From assembly GCF_900187425.1 (NCBI RefSeq), contig NZ_FYDJ01000005.1, positions 1 to 64,000 on the forward strand: a stretch of 64,000 nucleotides of DNA, read 5' to 3'. Source of the DNA: Pseudomonas sp. Irchel s3h14 (lineage in GTDB: Bacteria; Pseudomonadota; Gammaproteobacteria; Pseudomonadales; Pseudomonadaceae). Below are positions 16,250 through 25,019 of the stretch, one piece after another; the first letter of the stretch is position 1, and each line of letters opens with the position of its first letter. Made by a program: the position numbers and the translations under genes. The notes under the pieces were generated by a model. It was not told the DNA's origin, ran no database searches, and saw only the letters and a list, made by a program, of their open reading frames with translations.

Positions 16250-17293
16250 ATGAGTACCTTGCACCGCATCGAAGCCAAACTGCTGGAAGACCGCTACGCC
16301 CGTGGCTGGCATTGTCTGGGTCTGGCCGCCCAATACCGCGACGGCAAGGCCCATCGCCTGGAGGTGTTCGGCACCCGGTTGGTGGCCTTTCAGGGCGAAG
16401 ACGGCGAGCTGCATATTCTGGATGGCTACTGCCCGCACATGGGCGCCGACCTCAGCACCGGTTGTGTTGAAGGCAACTCGATTCGCTGCCCGTTCCACGC
16501 CTGGCGCTGGGGTGCCGATGGTGTCTGCGATGACATTCCTTACGCCAAACGCATTCCGCCACGGGCCCGGCTCAAGAGCTGGCCGCTCATGGAAGAAAAC
16601 CAGTTGCTGTTCGTCTGGAATGACCCGGAAGGCAACCCGCCGCTCCCCGAGCAACGCATCCCGCGCATTGACGCTTGCTTCAGTGACGAGTGGGCCGCCT
16701 GGGAAGTCGCCGAACTGCAGATAGGCACCAATTGCCGCGAACTGATCGACAACATCGCCGACATGGCGCACTTCGGCACGGTGCATGGCGCACCCGTCGA
16801 GGCGTTCAGCAACGTTTTCGAAGGTCACCTGGCCACCCAGATCATGAGTGCCCGCAGTGAGCGCTTGTCCGGCGACAGCGCGTTGAGCACCGTGGCCACC
16901 TACTTCGGCCCGGCCTACCAGATCACCGAAATGACCGGCGCGATGAACGGCCAGCCGATCCACTCGATCCTGCTCAACTGCCATGTGCCGATCGACCTCG
17001 ACAGCTTCACCCTGCGCTACGGCGTGCTGGTGAAAAAGATCCCCGGTCTCAGCGAAGAACAGAATCAGGCGATGGCCAAGGCCTATGTGCAACAGGCCCA
17101 GGAAGCCTTCTACGAAGACGTGACCATCTGGCACAGCAAGACCCGCGTCGACAACCCGCTGCTGTGTGACGGCGATGGCCCGGTCTATCAATTGCGCCGC
17201 TGGTACGAGCAGTTCTACACCGACGTCGCGGCGCTCTCGGCCGACGTGCTGGAGCAAAAACGGTTCGTCGTGCGCGCCACCGAACGGGCCTGA
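16250..17293 (+). CDS. kshA: 3-ketosteroid 9alpha-hydroxylase, oxygenase component (KshA)
   Basis: A 347-residue Rieske oxygenase. The Rieske cluster ligands are C61-P-H63 and C80-P-F-H83, and the mononuclear iron ligands are in DNIADMAHFGTVHG (H174 and H179). YARGWHCLG at the start, CPHMGADLS, FEGH, YFGP and VDNPLL...YQLRRWYEQFY near the end recall actinobacterial KshA closely. The enzyme hydroxylates C9 of 3-ketosteroids; with a delta1 double bond this opens ring B to 3-HSA. AATAATAA at 16241-16248 ends two bases before the ATG and fits a Crc/Hfq site. The reductase partner is probably the protein at 3284. Confidence 0.88.
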   Translation: MSTLHRIEAKLLEDRYARGWHCLGLAAQYRDGKAHRLEVFGTRLVAFQGEDGELHILDGYCPHMGADLSTGCVEGNSIRCPFHAWRWGADGVCDDIPYAKRIPPRARLKSWPLMEENQLLFVWNDPEGNPPLPEQRIPRIDACFSDEWAAWEVAELQIGTNCRELIDNIADMAHFGTVHGAPVEAFSNVFEGHLATQIMSARSERLSGDSALSTVATYFGPAYQITEMTGAMNGQPIHSILLNCHVPIDLDSFTLRYGVLVKKIPGLSEEQNQAMAKAYVQQAQEAFYEDVTIWHSKTRVDNPLLCDGDGPVYQLRRWYEQFYTDVAALSADVLEQKRFVVRATERA

Positions 17294-17428
17294 ACACAGC
17301 GGCCTTTCGCGCTCCCTGCGCCTGACCGGCAACCGCCCGTCAGGCCTTGAGCCCGAGCGTTGCAAGGAGTCGATATCGGTGCTTATTCTCGGCCACCGCC
17401 AACGCTAATAATAAAAACGGTTTTCCCT

Positions 17429-18559
17429 ATGCAGCAGAGCCTCAGCCTCGATACGTTCAGTGATTTGATCGGCAACCTCTATCAGGGACCGCTGGAAACC
17501 ATTCCCTGGGCGACCTTTCTCAACCAGCTCAATGTGTACCTGGAAAGCAAGTACGTGACCTTCATCCTGCGTCCGCCCAGCGCGCATGTGGATGGCTTGA
17601 TGGTCAACACCACTGGCACGTCGACCGAGGCGACCGCGTCGTATAACAAACACTTTTTCACCCTCGACCCGTTCGTCGACCTGCCCAACCGCCAAGTGGT
17701 GACCCTCGCCGAGTTCGTGTCCAACGACGATTGGCAGCACTCGGAGTTCTACAAGAATTTCCTCGAACCGGTGGATGTGTTCCACATCCTAGGCGCCGAC
17801 ATCAACACCTGCGACGGCGCCCAGTGCCGTATCCGCATCAGTCGCGGACGCGATGACAAGGCCTTCGGCAACGAAGAGAAAGCCTTGCTGACGCACTTCA
17901 TTCCGCACCTGGAACGCTCGATCAAGATCCACATGCAGCTCAATCGCATCGAAGCCGAGCGCAACCTCTACGCCGGCGCGGTGAATCAGTTGGCGGTCGG
18001 TACGATCATCCTCGACGAGGCTGGCAAAGTGCTGCAAACCAACCAGGTCGCCGATCGGCTGATCCAGGAAAAGGACGGCATCAAACTGGTCAACGACGGC
18101 CTGCAAGTCGGTACGGCGCGAGACACTCAAGAGTTTCGACGCCTGGTGAAGCAATCGCTGCTCTCGCAAAAAAGCAGCAACCCGTCGGTGGTCGAAGCCC
18201 TGCGCGTGCAACGACCATCCGGGCGGGCGGACCTGGGGATCATCGTGCGCTCGGTGCCGTTGTCGGACTGGAGCGAAGGCAAACAATGCCCCACCGTGGT
18301 GATTTTCATCAGCGACCCGGAGCAACAATCCACCGCACCACAGGAGATCGTCCGCGCGCTGTTCGACTTCACCCCGGCCGAAACTCAACTGGCCATGTTG
18401 TTGGCCAACGGTTTGACCCTCGACGAAGCCTCCGAGGAGCTGGGCATCAGCCGCAACACCTCGCGGGCGCACCTGCGGTCAACCTTCTCCAAGACCGGCG
18501 TGACCCGCCAGACCATGCTCGTGCGGCTAATTCTGCGCAGCGTGGCGACCCTCGGTTAG
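17429..18559 (+). CDS. LuxR-type regulator, TeiR/TesR-like
   Basis: A 376-residue regulator. The C-terminal HTH of LuxR type is at about residues 315-372 (FDFTPAETQLAMLLANGLTL..., then ELGISRNTSRAHLRSTFSKTG). The N-terminal 200 residues have no recognised acyl-homoserine lactone domain and resemble the sensory part of TeiR, the LuxR-type activator of testosterone degradation in Comamonas, which has a similar length. It is the only regulator inside the steroid region and so the best candidate to bind the ten palindromes. No such palindrome was found in front of its own gene; AATAATAA at 17407-17414 suggests Crc/Hfq control. Confidence 0.8.
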   Translation: MQQSLSLDTFSDLIGNLYQGPLETIPWATFLNQLNVYLESKYVTFILRPPSAHVDGLMVNTTGTSTEATASYNKHFFTLDPFVDLPNRQVVTLAEFVSNDDWQHSEFYKNFLEPVDVFHILGADINTCDGAQCRIRISRGRDDKAFGNEEKALLTHFIPHLERSIKIHMQLNRIEAERNLYAGAVNQLAVGTIILDEAGKVLQTNQVADRLIQEKDGIKLVNDGLQVGTARDTQEFRRLVKQSLLSQKSSNPSVVEALRVQRPSGRADLGIIVRSVPLSDWSEGKQCPTVVIFISDPEQQSTAPQEIVRALFDFTPAETQLAMLLANGLTLDEASEELGISRNTSRAHLRSTFSKTGVTRQTMLVRLILRSVATLG

Positions 18560-18575
18560 CGCTCAACCTCCGCCC

Positions 18576-18593
18576 TCGTCCGCTCGGACGAAG
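18576..18593 (+). promoter_or_regulatory. Palindromic operator 6
   Basis: TCGTCCGCTCGGACGAAG, 53 bp before the NUDIX gene start at 18647, has the GTCC-N4-GGAC core with symmetric TC/GA flanks. It lies 17 bp after the stop of the LuxR gene, so the NUDIX gene has its own control. Confidence 0.65.
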
Positions 18594-18646
18594 GCGGCCA
18601 TCCCGGCACGGCGCACAGTGGCTTCATCCCAACCAGGGGCCTGACC

Positions 18647-19252
18647 ATGCGCAACTGTCCAACCATCCTCAAGACTGAATTGCTGGCTGAAAGCGGCTAT
18701 TTTCAGATCGAAGCTTTACACCTGCAATTCAGCAACGGCCAACAGCGGGTTTACGAGCGTCTACGCGGCACCGGTTATCGCTCGGTGATGCTGGTGGCGA
18801 TGCCCGATCCGCTGCATGTGTTGCTGGTCCGTGAATATGCGGTCGGTGTCGAAAAAACCGTGCTCGGCCTGCCCAAGGGCGGCGCGGAGCCTGATGAAGA
18901 CTATCTGCAAGCGGCGCAACGCGAACTCTGCGAAGAGGTCGGGATGCGCGCTGCACGCCTCAGCGAACTGGGCGAACTGACCCTGGCACCGGGTCACCTG
19001 TGCCATCGCTACCGGGTGGTGCTGGCCGAACAGTTGAGTCCCTGCCAACTGGTCGGCGACGAGCCCGAACCGCTGGAATGCCTGCGCGTGCCGCTGGCGC
19101 AGATCCCCGACCTGGTGGCCCGCGGCGAACTCAATGAAGCGCGGGCCATTGCTGCACTGTTCATGGCCATGGGGGCCCTCGCCGCACGCAAAACCTGTGG
19201 GAGCGGGCTTGCTCGCGAAGGGGGCGGCACATTCAACATTGATGTCGCCTGA
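18647..19252 (+). CDS. NUDIX hydrolase (NudE-like)
   Basis: A 201-residue NUDIX protein. The box runs from G78 to M100 with E84, R92-E93-L94 and E96-E97-V98-G99. The flanking YERLRG, MLVAMPD, LVREYAVG and LPKGG match NudE (ADP-ribose/NADH-type ADP compound hydrolase). Chromosomal NudE is usually elsewhere, so this would be a cluster paralog, perhaps acting on a CoA or dinucleotide by-product. The last 18 residues (from C184) are encoded by a REPIN element: the hairpin replaced the old end of the gene and supplies the stop. Confidence 0.75.
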   Translation: MRNCPTILKTELLAESGYFQIEALHLQFSNGQQRVYERLRGTGYRSVMLVAMPDPLHVLLVREYAVGVEKTVLGLPKGGAEPDEDYLQAAQRELCEEVGMRAARLSELGELTLAPGHLCHRYRVVLAEQLSPCQLVGDEPEPLECLRVPLAQIPDLVARGELNEARAIAALFMAMGALAARKTCGSGLAREGGGTFNIDVA

Positions 19253-19425
19253 CACACCGCCATCGCGAGCAAGCTCGGCTCCTACAGGGGAGCGAGGTCG
19301 TACGCAAATACCTGGGTTGACCCTCTAACCATGTGGGAGCCGAGCTTGCTCGCGATGAGGGCGGCACATTCAACATTGATGTCGCCTGACACACCGCTAT
19401 CGCGAGCAAGCTCGGCTCCTACAGG
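19196..19425. repeat. Two REPIN hairpins
   Basis: REP doublets lie at 19196-19287 and 19332-19425, both with GGGAGC..GCTTGCTCGCGA and CGCGAGCAAGCTCGGCTCCTACAGG. They match the last unit of the 13.8 kb array (ATTGATGTCGCCTGA centre). The first overlaps the 3' end of the NUDIX gene. With operator 7 they fill the 327-bp gap before the small gene at 19580. Confidence 0.85.
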
Positions 19426-19499
19426 GGATCGAGGTCGTAGGCAAATACCCGGGTTGACCCTTCCACAGGTCATTGCCGATCGGGACGAATGTCATCGGC

Positions 19500-19517
19500 T
19501 AGTCCATTCGGACGAAG
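19500..19517 (+). promoter_or_regulatory. Palindromic operator 7
   Basis: TAGTCCATTCGGACGAAG lies 62 bp before a 55-codon gene that has its own terminator. AACAATAA (19552-19559) lies between site and start codon, as in the kshA and SDR leaders. This makes the small gene a regulon member in its own right. Confidence 0.7.
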
Positions 19518-19579
19518 CCACGTTCCGCCAGCCGCAATACCTTGCCTCTACAACAATAAAATCCGTGTCGAGGCTCGCT

Positions 19580-19747
19580 ATGCGAAAAGCCACCTGTGCC
19601 CTGTTCATCATCGTCTGCGCCAGCAGCACCGCCAGCCTGTGTCAGCTGTTCAAGAACGAAGCTTACCGACCGACCTCCGCGTTCTTCAGTTGCTCGGCCA
19701 GTGCCATCAATTGCTATCCCCCGCTGGTGCGTAATCTGCTCCCATAA
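19580..19747 (+). CDS. Small exported protein of unknown function
   Basis: A 55-residue protein. The N-terminus MRKATCALFIIVCASSTASL is a clear signal-peptide-like segment, and the rest carries cysteines at about 21, 38 and 45 in CQLFKNEAYR...SCSASAINCYPP. The cysteines suggest disulfides or a lipid or metal site. GAGG lies 6-7 bases before ATG 19580. A dedicated operator, a possible Crc/Hfq site and a terminator make it a real monocistronic gene despite its size. I recognise no family. Confidence 0.55.
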   Translation: MRKATCALFIIVCASSTASLCQLFKNEAYRPTSAFFSCSASAINCYPPLVRNLLP

Positions 19748-19749
19748 AA

Positions 19750-19786
19750 AAACCACCGGGCCTGCAAGCAAGGCCGGTGGCTTTTT
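19750..19786. terminator. Bidirectional terminator
   Basis: CCACCGGGCCT and AGGCCGGTGG pair around GCAAGCA, with A-rich sequence on the left and CTTTTTG on the right, so it can end both the small gene (plus strand) and the aldolase operon (minus strand, stop at 19801). Confidence 0.8.
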
Positions 19787-19800
19787 GTGCTGTCGCCAGA

Positions 19801-20835
19801 TCAGGTTGGCAAGACACCCCGCGAACGTGACAGGGTCAGCGCCAGGTCTTCGATCATGTCTTCCTGACCGCCGACGGTGCCGCGTCGACCCAGTTCCACC
19901 AGCAGCTCACGTGCGGCAATGCCGTACTTTTGCTCGGCACGTTTGGCGAACAACAGGAACGAACTGTAGACCCCGGCGTAACCCAGGGTCAGCGCATCGC
20001 GGTCGAGGCGGATCGGCTGGTCCATCATCGGCACTACCAGGTCCTCGGCAACGTCCATGATCCGGTACAAGTCGATGCCACTGTTGACGCCCATCCGCTC
20101 AAGCACCGCGACAAACACTTCGAGCGGCGTATTGCCCGCCCCTGCGCCCAGCCCCGCCACCGAACCGTCGATACGTGCGGCGCCCGCCTCGATCGCGGCA
20201 AGGGAATTGGCAATCGCCATGCCCATGTTGTGGTGACCGTGAAAACCGACTTCGGTCCCGGCACTCAGCCCTGCTCGCAATGCAGCGATTTTCTCGGTGA
20301 CTTCATCAGGCAGCATGTAGCCAGCCGAGTCAGTGCAGTAAATGCAATTGGCCCCAAAACTCTCCATCAACCGCGCCTGCTCCAGCAGTTTTTCCGCGCT
20401 GACCATGTGCGCCATCATCAGAAAGCCGACGGTATCCAGGCCCATCTTCGCTGACATGCCGATGTGCTGGCCGGAGACGTCCGCCTCGGTGCAGTGTGTG
20501 GCCACACGAATGGTCGACACCCCGTGTTCATGGGCCATTCTCAAATGATCGAGGGTGCCGATACCCGGCAACAACAGCGCCGAGACCTTGGCCTGTTTCA
20601 TACGCGGGATCACCGCCGCGAAGTACTCCTCGTCGCTGTGGGCGGGAAAACCGTAGTTCAGCGACGCACCGCCCAGGCCATCGCCGTGGGTGATTTCGAT
20701 CAGCGGCACGCCGGCCGCATCGAGACCGGTCGCTACCGAGATCATCTGTTCCAGACTGATTTGATGCTGTTTGGCATGCATGCCGTCGCGCAGGCTCATG
20801 TCGTGCAGACGGACGCTCTTACCTTGCAAATTCAT
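19801..20835 (-). CDS. hsaF: 4-hydroxy-2-oxovalerate aldolase (HsaF/BphI-like)
   Basis: A 344-residue DmpG-type aldolase. [12 protein letters not shown] near residues 15-26 is the HMG-CoA-lyase-like active-site start (Arg and Asp), [11 protein letters not shown] near 200 provides metal-binding His residues, and the C-terminal communication domain is complete. It splits 4-hydroxy-2-oxoacids into pyruvate and an aldehyde, which is channelled to the partner dehydrogenase encoded just upstream. In steroid pathways the aldehyde is propanal. Last gene of a four-gene minus-strand operon. Confidence 0.9.
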   Translation of the reverse strand: MNLQGKSVRLHDMSLRDGMHAKQHQISLEQMISVATGLDAAGVPLIEITHGDGLGGASLNYGFPAHSDEEYFAAVIPRMKQAKVSALLLPGIGTLDHLRMAHEHGVSTIRVATHCTEADVSGQHIGMSAKMGLDTVGFLMMAHMVSAEKLLEQARLMESFGANCIYCTDSAGYMLPDEVTEKIAALRAGLSAGTEVGFHGHHNMGMAIANSLAAIEAGAARIDGSVAGLGAGAGNTPLEVFVAVLERMGVNSGIDLYRIMDVAEDLVVPMMDQPIRLDRDALTLGYAGVYSSFLLFAKRAEQKYGIAARELLVELGRRGTVGGQEDMIEDLALTLSRSRGVLPT

Positions 20836-20848
20836 GGCAATTCTCCAC

Positions 20849-21757
20849 TCAACGGACGGGCAGTTGCAGGGTGCCCTTGTGGGCTTCTTCGGCGAACATC
20901 TCAGCGGTGCGCAGCCCCGCAGCGGTCATGATGTCCAGGTTGCCGGCAGACTTTGGCAGGAAGTCGCCGAGGCCTTCGACTTCGATGAAAATCGACACCT
21001 TGTGCCCATCGAACACCGGGCCATTGATCAGCTTGTAGCCGGGAACATAACGCTGCACTTCCTTGACCATCTGCAACACCGAGGTGCGAATGGCGTCCTG
21101 GTTCGGTTCGTCATCCGTCAGGCAGTGGATGGTGTCGCGCATCATCAGCGGTGGCTCGGCCGGGTTGATGACGATGATTGCCTTGCCGCGTCGGGCGCCG
21201 CCGATCTTCTCGACCGCACCGGCCGTGGTGCGGGTGAATTCGTCGATGTTCTGGCGAGTGCCCGGGCCGACCGAACCGGAGGACACGGTGGCGACGATCT
21301 CGCCGTAACTCACCGACTGGACCCGCGACACTGCCGCGACCATCGGAATGGTCGCCTGGCCACCGCACGTCACCATGTTGACGTTCATCGCCAACGTCGC
21401 CGCATGTTCCTTGAGATTGACCGGCGGCACGCAGAACGGGCCGATGGCCGCTGGCGTGAGATCAATCATGATCACCCCAAGTTCGTTGAGCTTGCGGCTG
21501 TTTTCCGCGTGTACATAGGCCGACGTGGCATCGAAGGCGATGCGAATATCATCGTCGAGTACATGGGGCAGCAGCCCGTCGACGCCCTCGGCCGTGGTTT
21601 TCACGCCCAATTCACGGGCGCGTTTAAGGCCTTCGGATTGGGGGTCGACGCCGACCATCCAGACCGGCTCGATCCATTCCGATCGGTACATTTTCATCAG
21701 CAGGTCAGTGCCGATATTGCCAGGGCCGATAATGGCCGCTCTGAGTTTCTTGCTCAT
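20849..21757 (-). CDS. hsaG: Acetaldehyde/propanal dehydrogenase, acylating (HsaG/BphJ-like)
   Basis: A 302-residue CoA-acylating dehydrogenase. [14 protein letters not shown] is the NAD-binding start, [14 protein letters not shown] near residue 125 carries the catalytic Cys, and [21 protein letters not shown] the substrate part. It forms a complex with the aldolase and turns the released aldehyde into acyl-CoA. I chose ATG 21757 (MSKKLRA), which has GGGG nine bases upstream, over a GTG at 21772. Confidence 0.9.
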   Translation of the reverse strand: MSKKLRAAIIGPGNIGTDLLMKMYRSEWIEPVWMVGVDPQSEGLKRARELGVKTTAEGVDGLLPHVLDDDIRIAFDATSAYVHAENSRKLNELGVIMIDLTPAAIGPFCVPPVNLKEHAATLAMNVNMVTCGGQATIPMVAAVSRVQSVSYGEIVATVSSGSVGPGTRQNIDEFTRTTAGAVEKIGGARRGKAIIVINPAEPPLMMRDTIHCLTDDEPNQDAIRTSVLQMVKEVQRYVPGYKLINGPVFDGHKVSIFIEVEGLGDFLPKSAGNLDIMTAAGLRTAEMFAEEAHKGTLQLPVR

Positions 21758-21775
21758 CCGGTTAAACCCCACAGG

Positions 21776-22567
21776 TCAGGCGCAGAAGGACACCTGGGCA
21801 CTGCCCAGGCCATCGATGGTCAAGGAAAAAAGGTCGCCCGCACGCGCAGGCTCCAGCGGCACCAAAGAGCCTGAGAGAATGATTTCCCCGGCCTTGAACG
21901 GAATACCGAAAGCACCCAAAGTGTTGGCCAGCCAGGCCACGGCCGTCAGCGGATTACCCTGCACTGCCGAGCCCAAACCTTCGCTGAGAGGCTCGCCATT
22001 CTTGAACACACGCATGCGCAAGTTGGGCAAATCCAGCGTCCGTGGATCGACCTGAACATCGCCCAGCACGAACACACCGCAAGAGGCGTTGTCGGCGACG
22101 GTGTCTTGTATGCGGATCCGCCAGTCATGAATCCGTGAGTCGACTATCTCGAAGCAAGGCATCACGTATTCGGTGGCTTCCAGCACGTCGGCTTCGGTAA
22201 CACCGGGGCCGATCAGATCGTGCTTGAGCTTGAAGGCAATCTCGCCCTCGGCGCGGGGCTGGATCAGCTTGTTCGCGGACAGGGAGATTTGCGCGTCATT
22301 GGCGAACGACATCTGCCGGGTGATGAAGCCGAAATCCGGCTGATGCACGTTGAGCATTTGCTGGACCGCCGCCGACGTCACGCCGATTTTCTTGCCGACT
22401 ATCCGGTCACCGGCGGCCACCCGGCGTTCGATGCTGTAGAGGGAAATATGGTAGGCGTCTTCGATGCTGATCGATGGCCAGCGCTCGGTCAGCGGCGCGA
22501 GGGTGGTGCCGCTCAGCAACGCCTGATAGAGCTCTTCGCCGTATTGATGGCGCAGTTGTTCACTCAT
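21776..22567 (-). CDS. hsaE: 2-hydroxy-2,4-dienoate hydratase (HsaE-like)
   Basis: A 263-residue protein of the 2-keto-4-pentenoate hydratase/fumarylacetoacetase superfamily. GKKIGVTSAAVQ, EGEIAFKL (metal-binding Glu pair) and GNPLTAVAWLANTL are characteristic. It adds water to the 2-hydroxydienoate released by the hydrolase encoded upstream, giving the aldolase substrate. Its start overlaps the hydrolase stop in an ATGA. Confidence 0.88.
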   Translation of the reverse strand: MSEQLRHQYGEELYQALLSGTTLAPLTERWPSISIEDAYHISLYSIERRVAAGDRIVGKKIGVTSAAVQQMLNVHQPDFGFITRQMSFANDAQISLSANKLIQPRAEGEIAFKLKHDLIGPGVTEADVLEATEYVMPCFEIVDSRIHDWRIRIQDTVADNASCGVFVLGDVQVDPRTLDLPNLRMRVFKNGEPLSEGLGSAVQGNPLTAVAWLANTLGAFGIPFKAGEIILSGSLVPLEPARAGDLFSLTIDGLGSAQVSFCA

Positions 22568-23406
22568 GAGCGAGCCTCCTCAAAGAACGCCAGGCACTCG
22601 CGGTTGAACAGTTCACGGTGCTCGACCATCACCCAATGCCCGCATTCGCTTAGCAGGACAAAGCGAATGTTCTGGCAGTGTTGCATCATCGTTTGCGCGC
22701 CAGACACCGGGCAGAATTTGTCGTTCATGCCCCAGAAACCGAGGATCGGACACTGCAACTCGCCGAGGCGCGAGGTCATGTTCGGCACTTGCATGGTCGA
22801 CAACACGCAGACCGGTTGCTGTCGCACCACTGCGACCCGCTCATTGACCGTCTCGTCGCTGATCAAGGACTCATCGAACAGTTGCAGCGCCAACAGCCGG
22901 CGCATTCCGCCCGCATCGTGCAGTTCACCCTTGGCGAAGGCCGCACCCATTTTCTGGATGCCTTCCATCTGCAAGTAATACTGTTCTTTTTCCATCAGGC
23001 CGCCGGGCGCCATCAGCACCAGCCGGCTGACCCGCTGTGGCTGGTCGAGGGCCAGTTTGATCGCGATCGCACCGCCCAGAGAATTGCCGACCAGCACGCA
23101 TCGCTGGATATCCAGGGCATCGAGCAAATCGCTCAAGGCGGCGACAAAGAAGTCCAGGGTGTAGAGGGTGTCTGGCTTATCTGAAGCGCCATAACCCGGC
23201 AGGTCCGGGACGATGGTCCGGTAGCCTGCCGCGGCAAACACCGGGTAGTTCTGCTTGAAGTTGCTGTGACCGCTGGCGCCCGGCCCGCTGCCGTGAATGA
23301 AAATCACCGGCTCGCCGCTGCCGATGTCACGCCCGCCGATATCCAAGTAGTGCAGCTGCAAACCATCCGGCAGCGTAACGAAGTGCCCTTGCGCTGATGC
23401 GTCCAT
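22564..23406 (-). CDS. hsaD: Meta-cleavage product hydrolase (HsaD/TesD-like)
   Basis: A 280-residue alpha/beta hydrolase. HGSGPGASGHSNF (residues 38-50) is the oxyanion region of MCP hydrolases, GNSLGG holds nucleophile S109, GMNDKFCP D229, and ECGHW H257. In steroid pathways it cleaves 4,9-DSHA, separating the A-ring dienoate from DOHNAA/HIP. BphD-like enzymes look similar, but the neighbouring steroid genes favour the HsaD role. First gene of the hsaD-E-G-F operon under operator 8. The dioxygenase that makes its substrate is not in the window. Confidence 0.85.
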   Translation of the reverse strand: MDASAQGHFVTLPDGLQLHYLDIGGRDIGSGEPVIFIHGSGPGASGHSNFKQNYPVFAAAGYRTIVPDLPGYGASDKPDTLYTLDFFVAALSDLLDALDIQRCVLVGNSLGGAIAIKLALDQPQRVSRLVLMAPGGLMEKEQYYLQMEGIQKMGAAFAKGELHDAGGMRRLLALQLFDESLISDETVNERVAVVRQQPVCVLSTMQVPNMTSRLGELQCPILGFWGMNDKFCPVSGAQTMMQHCQNIRFVLLSECGHWVMVEHRELFNRECLAFFEEARS

Positions 23407-23464
23407 AAGGTGTCCTCCCGGCCTATTGTTGTCGCCGGATTATTCCGAGAGCCCGGGCAAACAA

Positions 23465-23482
23465 CATCGTCCGACAGGACTA
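23465..23482 (-). promoter_or_regulatory. Palindromic operator 8 (for hsaD operon)
   Basis: On the minus strand it reads TAGTCCTGTCGGACGATG, a full match, 58 bp before the hsaD start at 23406. Operator 9 for the other direction is 8 bp away. Confidence 0.75.
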
Positions 23483-23490
23483 CGCTGCCC

Positions 23491-23508
23491 TAGTCTTTTC
23501 GGACGTTG
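23491..23508 (+). promoter_or_regulatory. Palindromic operator 9
   Basis: TAGTCTTTTCGGACGTTG, 61 bp before the SDR start at 23570, has two departures from the consensus. With operator 8 it forms a back-to-back pair in a 163-bp divergent region. Confidence 0.65.
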
Positions 23509-23569
23509 GCTGCCGGGTGCCACGCACCTAGCATCGACAGCATTCCCGAGCGACAGAACGAGGCATCCC

Positions 23570-24343
23570 ATGCTTGATCCGATGGACTTTCGCGGCAAAG
23601 TGGTACTGGTCACCGGCGGTGGCAAAGGCGTCGGTCGCGGCATCAGTCAGCGTTTTCTCGACTGTGGTGCCGACGTGGTGATCTGCGGTCGCGAAGCACC
23701 GGACACCCTGCCTGCCAGTGCTGGGCGCGAGGCGCTGTTTCTGCCCTGCGACCTGCGGGATGTCGAGCAGTCCGGGCAGTTGATCGACAGTATCGTCGAG
23801 CGTTTCGGTCGCCTCGATGTATTGGTCAACAATGCCGGAGGCTCACCGAATGCCGACGCGGCCAGTGCCTCGCCGCGTTTTAGCGAAGCGATCATCCGCC
23901 TCAACCTGTTGGCGCCGCTGAATCTCTGTCAGCAGGTCAATCAGGTGATGCAGGCGCAAACCGACGGTGGCGCAATCATCAATATTTGCAGCGTCAGCGC
24001 GACGCGTCCCTCGCCCGGCACTGCCGCTTATGGTGCGGCCAAGGCCGGGCTGCTGAACCTGACCGGTTCGCTGGCGGTGGAATGGGCACCCAAGGTGCGG
24101 GTCAACGCTGTGACGGCCGGGTTGATTCTCACCGAGCAGGCGGCCATGCATTATGGCGATCAGGCGGGCATTGCCCGGGTGGCGGCGACCATCCCGCTGC
24201 AACGCCTGGCGGCTCCGGAAGACATCGGCGATACCTGTCTGTATCTGGCATCAACGTTGGCACGTTATGTCAGCGGCGCGGACATCACCGTGCACGGCGG
24301 TGGCGAACGTCCCGCGTTTCTCGACGCGGCACAATCCAATTGA
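23570..24343 (+). CDS. SDR family oxidoreductase of HIP-cluster type
   Basis: A 257-residue short-chain dehydrogenase. TGGGKGVGRGIS is the NAD loop, NNAGGSPNADA the core, and SVSATRPSPGTAAYGAAKAG contains Ser, Tyr and Lys. The stretch VEWAPKVRVNAVTAG and the C-terminal VHGGGE recall the SDR genes near the KstR2-controlled HIP genes of Mycobacterium, so a ring C/D step is likely. ATG 23570 has GAGG upstream; ATG 23582 is a possible alternative. Confidence 0.75.
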   Translation: MLDPMDFRGKVVLVTGGGKGVGRGISQRFLDCGADVVICGREAPDTLPASAGREALFLPCDLRDVEQSGQLIDSIVERFGRLDVLVNNAGGSPNADAASASPRFSEAIIRLNLLAPLNLCQQVNQVMQAQTDGGAIINICSVSATRPSPGTAAYGAAKAGLLNLTGSLAVEWAPKVRVNAVTAGLILTEQAAMHYGDQAGIARVAATIPLQRLAAPEDIGDTCLYLASTLARYVSGADITVHGGGERPAFLDAAQSN

Positions 24344-24360
24344 ACAACAGGAATTCCAAC

Positions 24361-24858
24361 ATGCCCGCGATTGCCCGCCACAGCGTCTTGCTCGACCTCA
24401 CCCCACAAGCCGCGTGGGCCAGACTGCGCGACCTGAGCCTCGCCCCGCATTACGTGCCGGGGCTGACCGGTTGCCAGTTTCATCCCGGTGCACGCGAAGG
24501 GCTCGGCGCCAGTCGCCGGGTGTTCCGCAAGGGGGGGCAGTGGCTGGATGAGAGCGTGGTGCAATGGCAGGAAGGTGTCGGTTTCGTGCTGATTTTGCAC
24601 AAGGCCAGCGACGGCGCGCCCTTCCCGTTCCGCGAGGCCAGCTTCAGTTATGCCTTGCAGGCAGAGGGTGACGCGACGCGCATCACCACCCAAATGAACT
24701 ACAGCCTGCGCGGTGGCCGACTGGTGGAATGGTTGCTGGCGAAGGCGTTCAACAACGTCGTGCGCCAGATCGCCGAGAACCTCAAGGCCTTCTACGAAAC
24801 CGGGCGGACGCAGAATCGCGACTTGCTCGCCGCCACACCTCAGGAACGCGCCCTGTAG
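24361..24858 (+). CDS. SRPBCC family protein
   Basis: A 165-residue START/Bet v1-type (polyketide cyclase-like) protein. The pattern RHSVLLDLTPQAAWARLRDL at the start and a central WLDESVVQWQEGVGFVL with a long C-terminal helix (LLAKAFNNVVRQIAENLKAFYE) mark the fold, which binds hydrophobic molecules. It follows the SDR gene by 17 bp in the same unit. Steroid intermediate binding or an auxiliary role is likely, but no catalytic residue can be named. Confidence 0.7.
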   Translation: MPAIARHSVLLDLTPQAAWARLRDLSLAPHYVPGLTGCQFHPGAREGLGASRRVFRKGGQWLDESVVQWQEGVGFVLILHKASDGAPFPFREASFSYALQAEGDATRITTQMNYSLRGGRLVEWLLAKAFNNVVRQIAENLKAFYETGRTQNRDLLAATPQERAL

Positions 24859-25013
24859 CAGCTGCCGAGCCTGCGAGGCTGCGTTCGGTTTGGGCCGCAT
24901 TCGGACGCAGCAGTCGTAAAATCAGGCACCTCGGTCTTCCAGGTAAACCGCGTGCACAGGATTTACGACTGCTTCGCAGCCGAACGCAGCCTCGCAGGCT
25001 CGGCAGCTGCTAC
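24855..25013. repeat. Long inverted repeat between convergent genes
   Basis: The arms GTAGCAGCTGCCGAGCCTGC... (24855-24888) and its complement (24980-25013) are 34 bp each, and inner arms GCAGTCGTAAA/TTTACGACTGC extend the stem. The first arm overlaps the last codons of the SRPBCC gene and the second ends 6 bp before the isomerase stop. It is a common Pseudomonas intergenic hairpin type and probably ends both transcripts. Confidence 0.75.
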
Positions 25014-25019
25014 AGGGTT

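Noticed and set aside
17320..17346. Terminator between kshA and the LuxR gene
   Set aside because: A GCCTGAC/GTCAGGC stem exists, but no T run follows; not strong enough to call.
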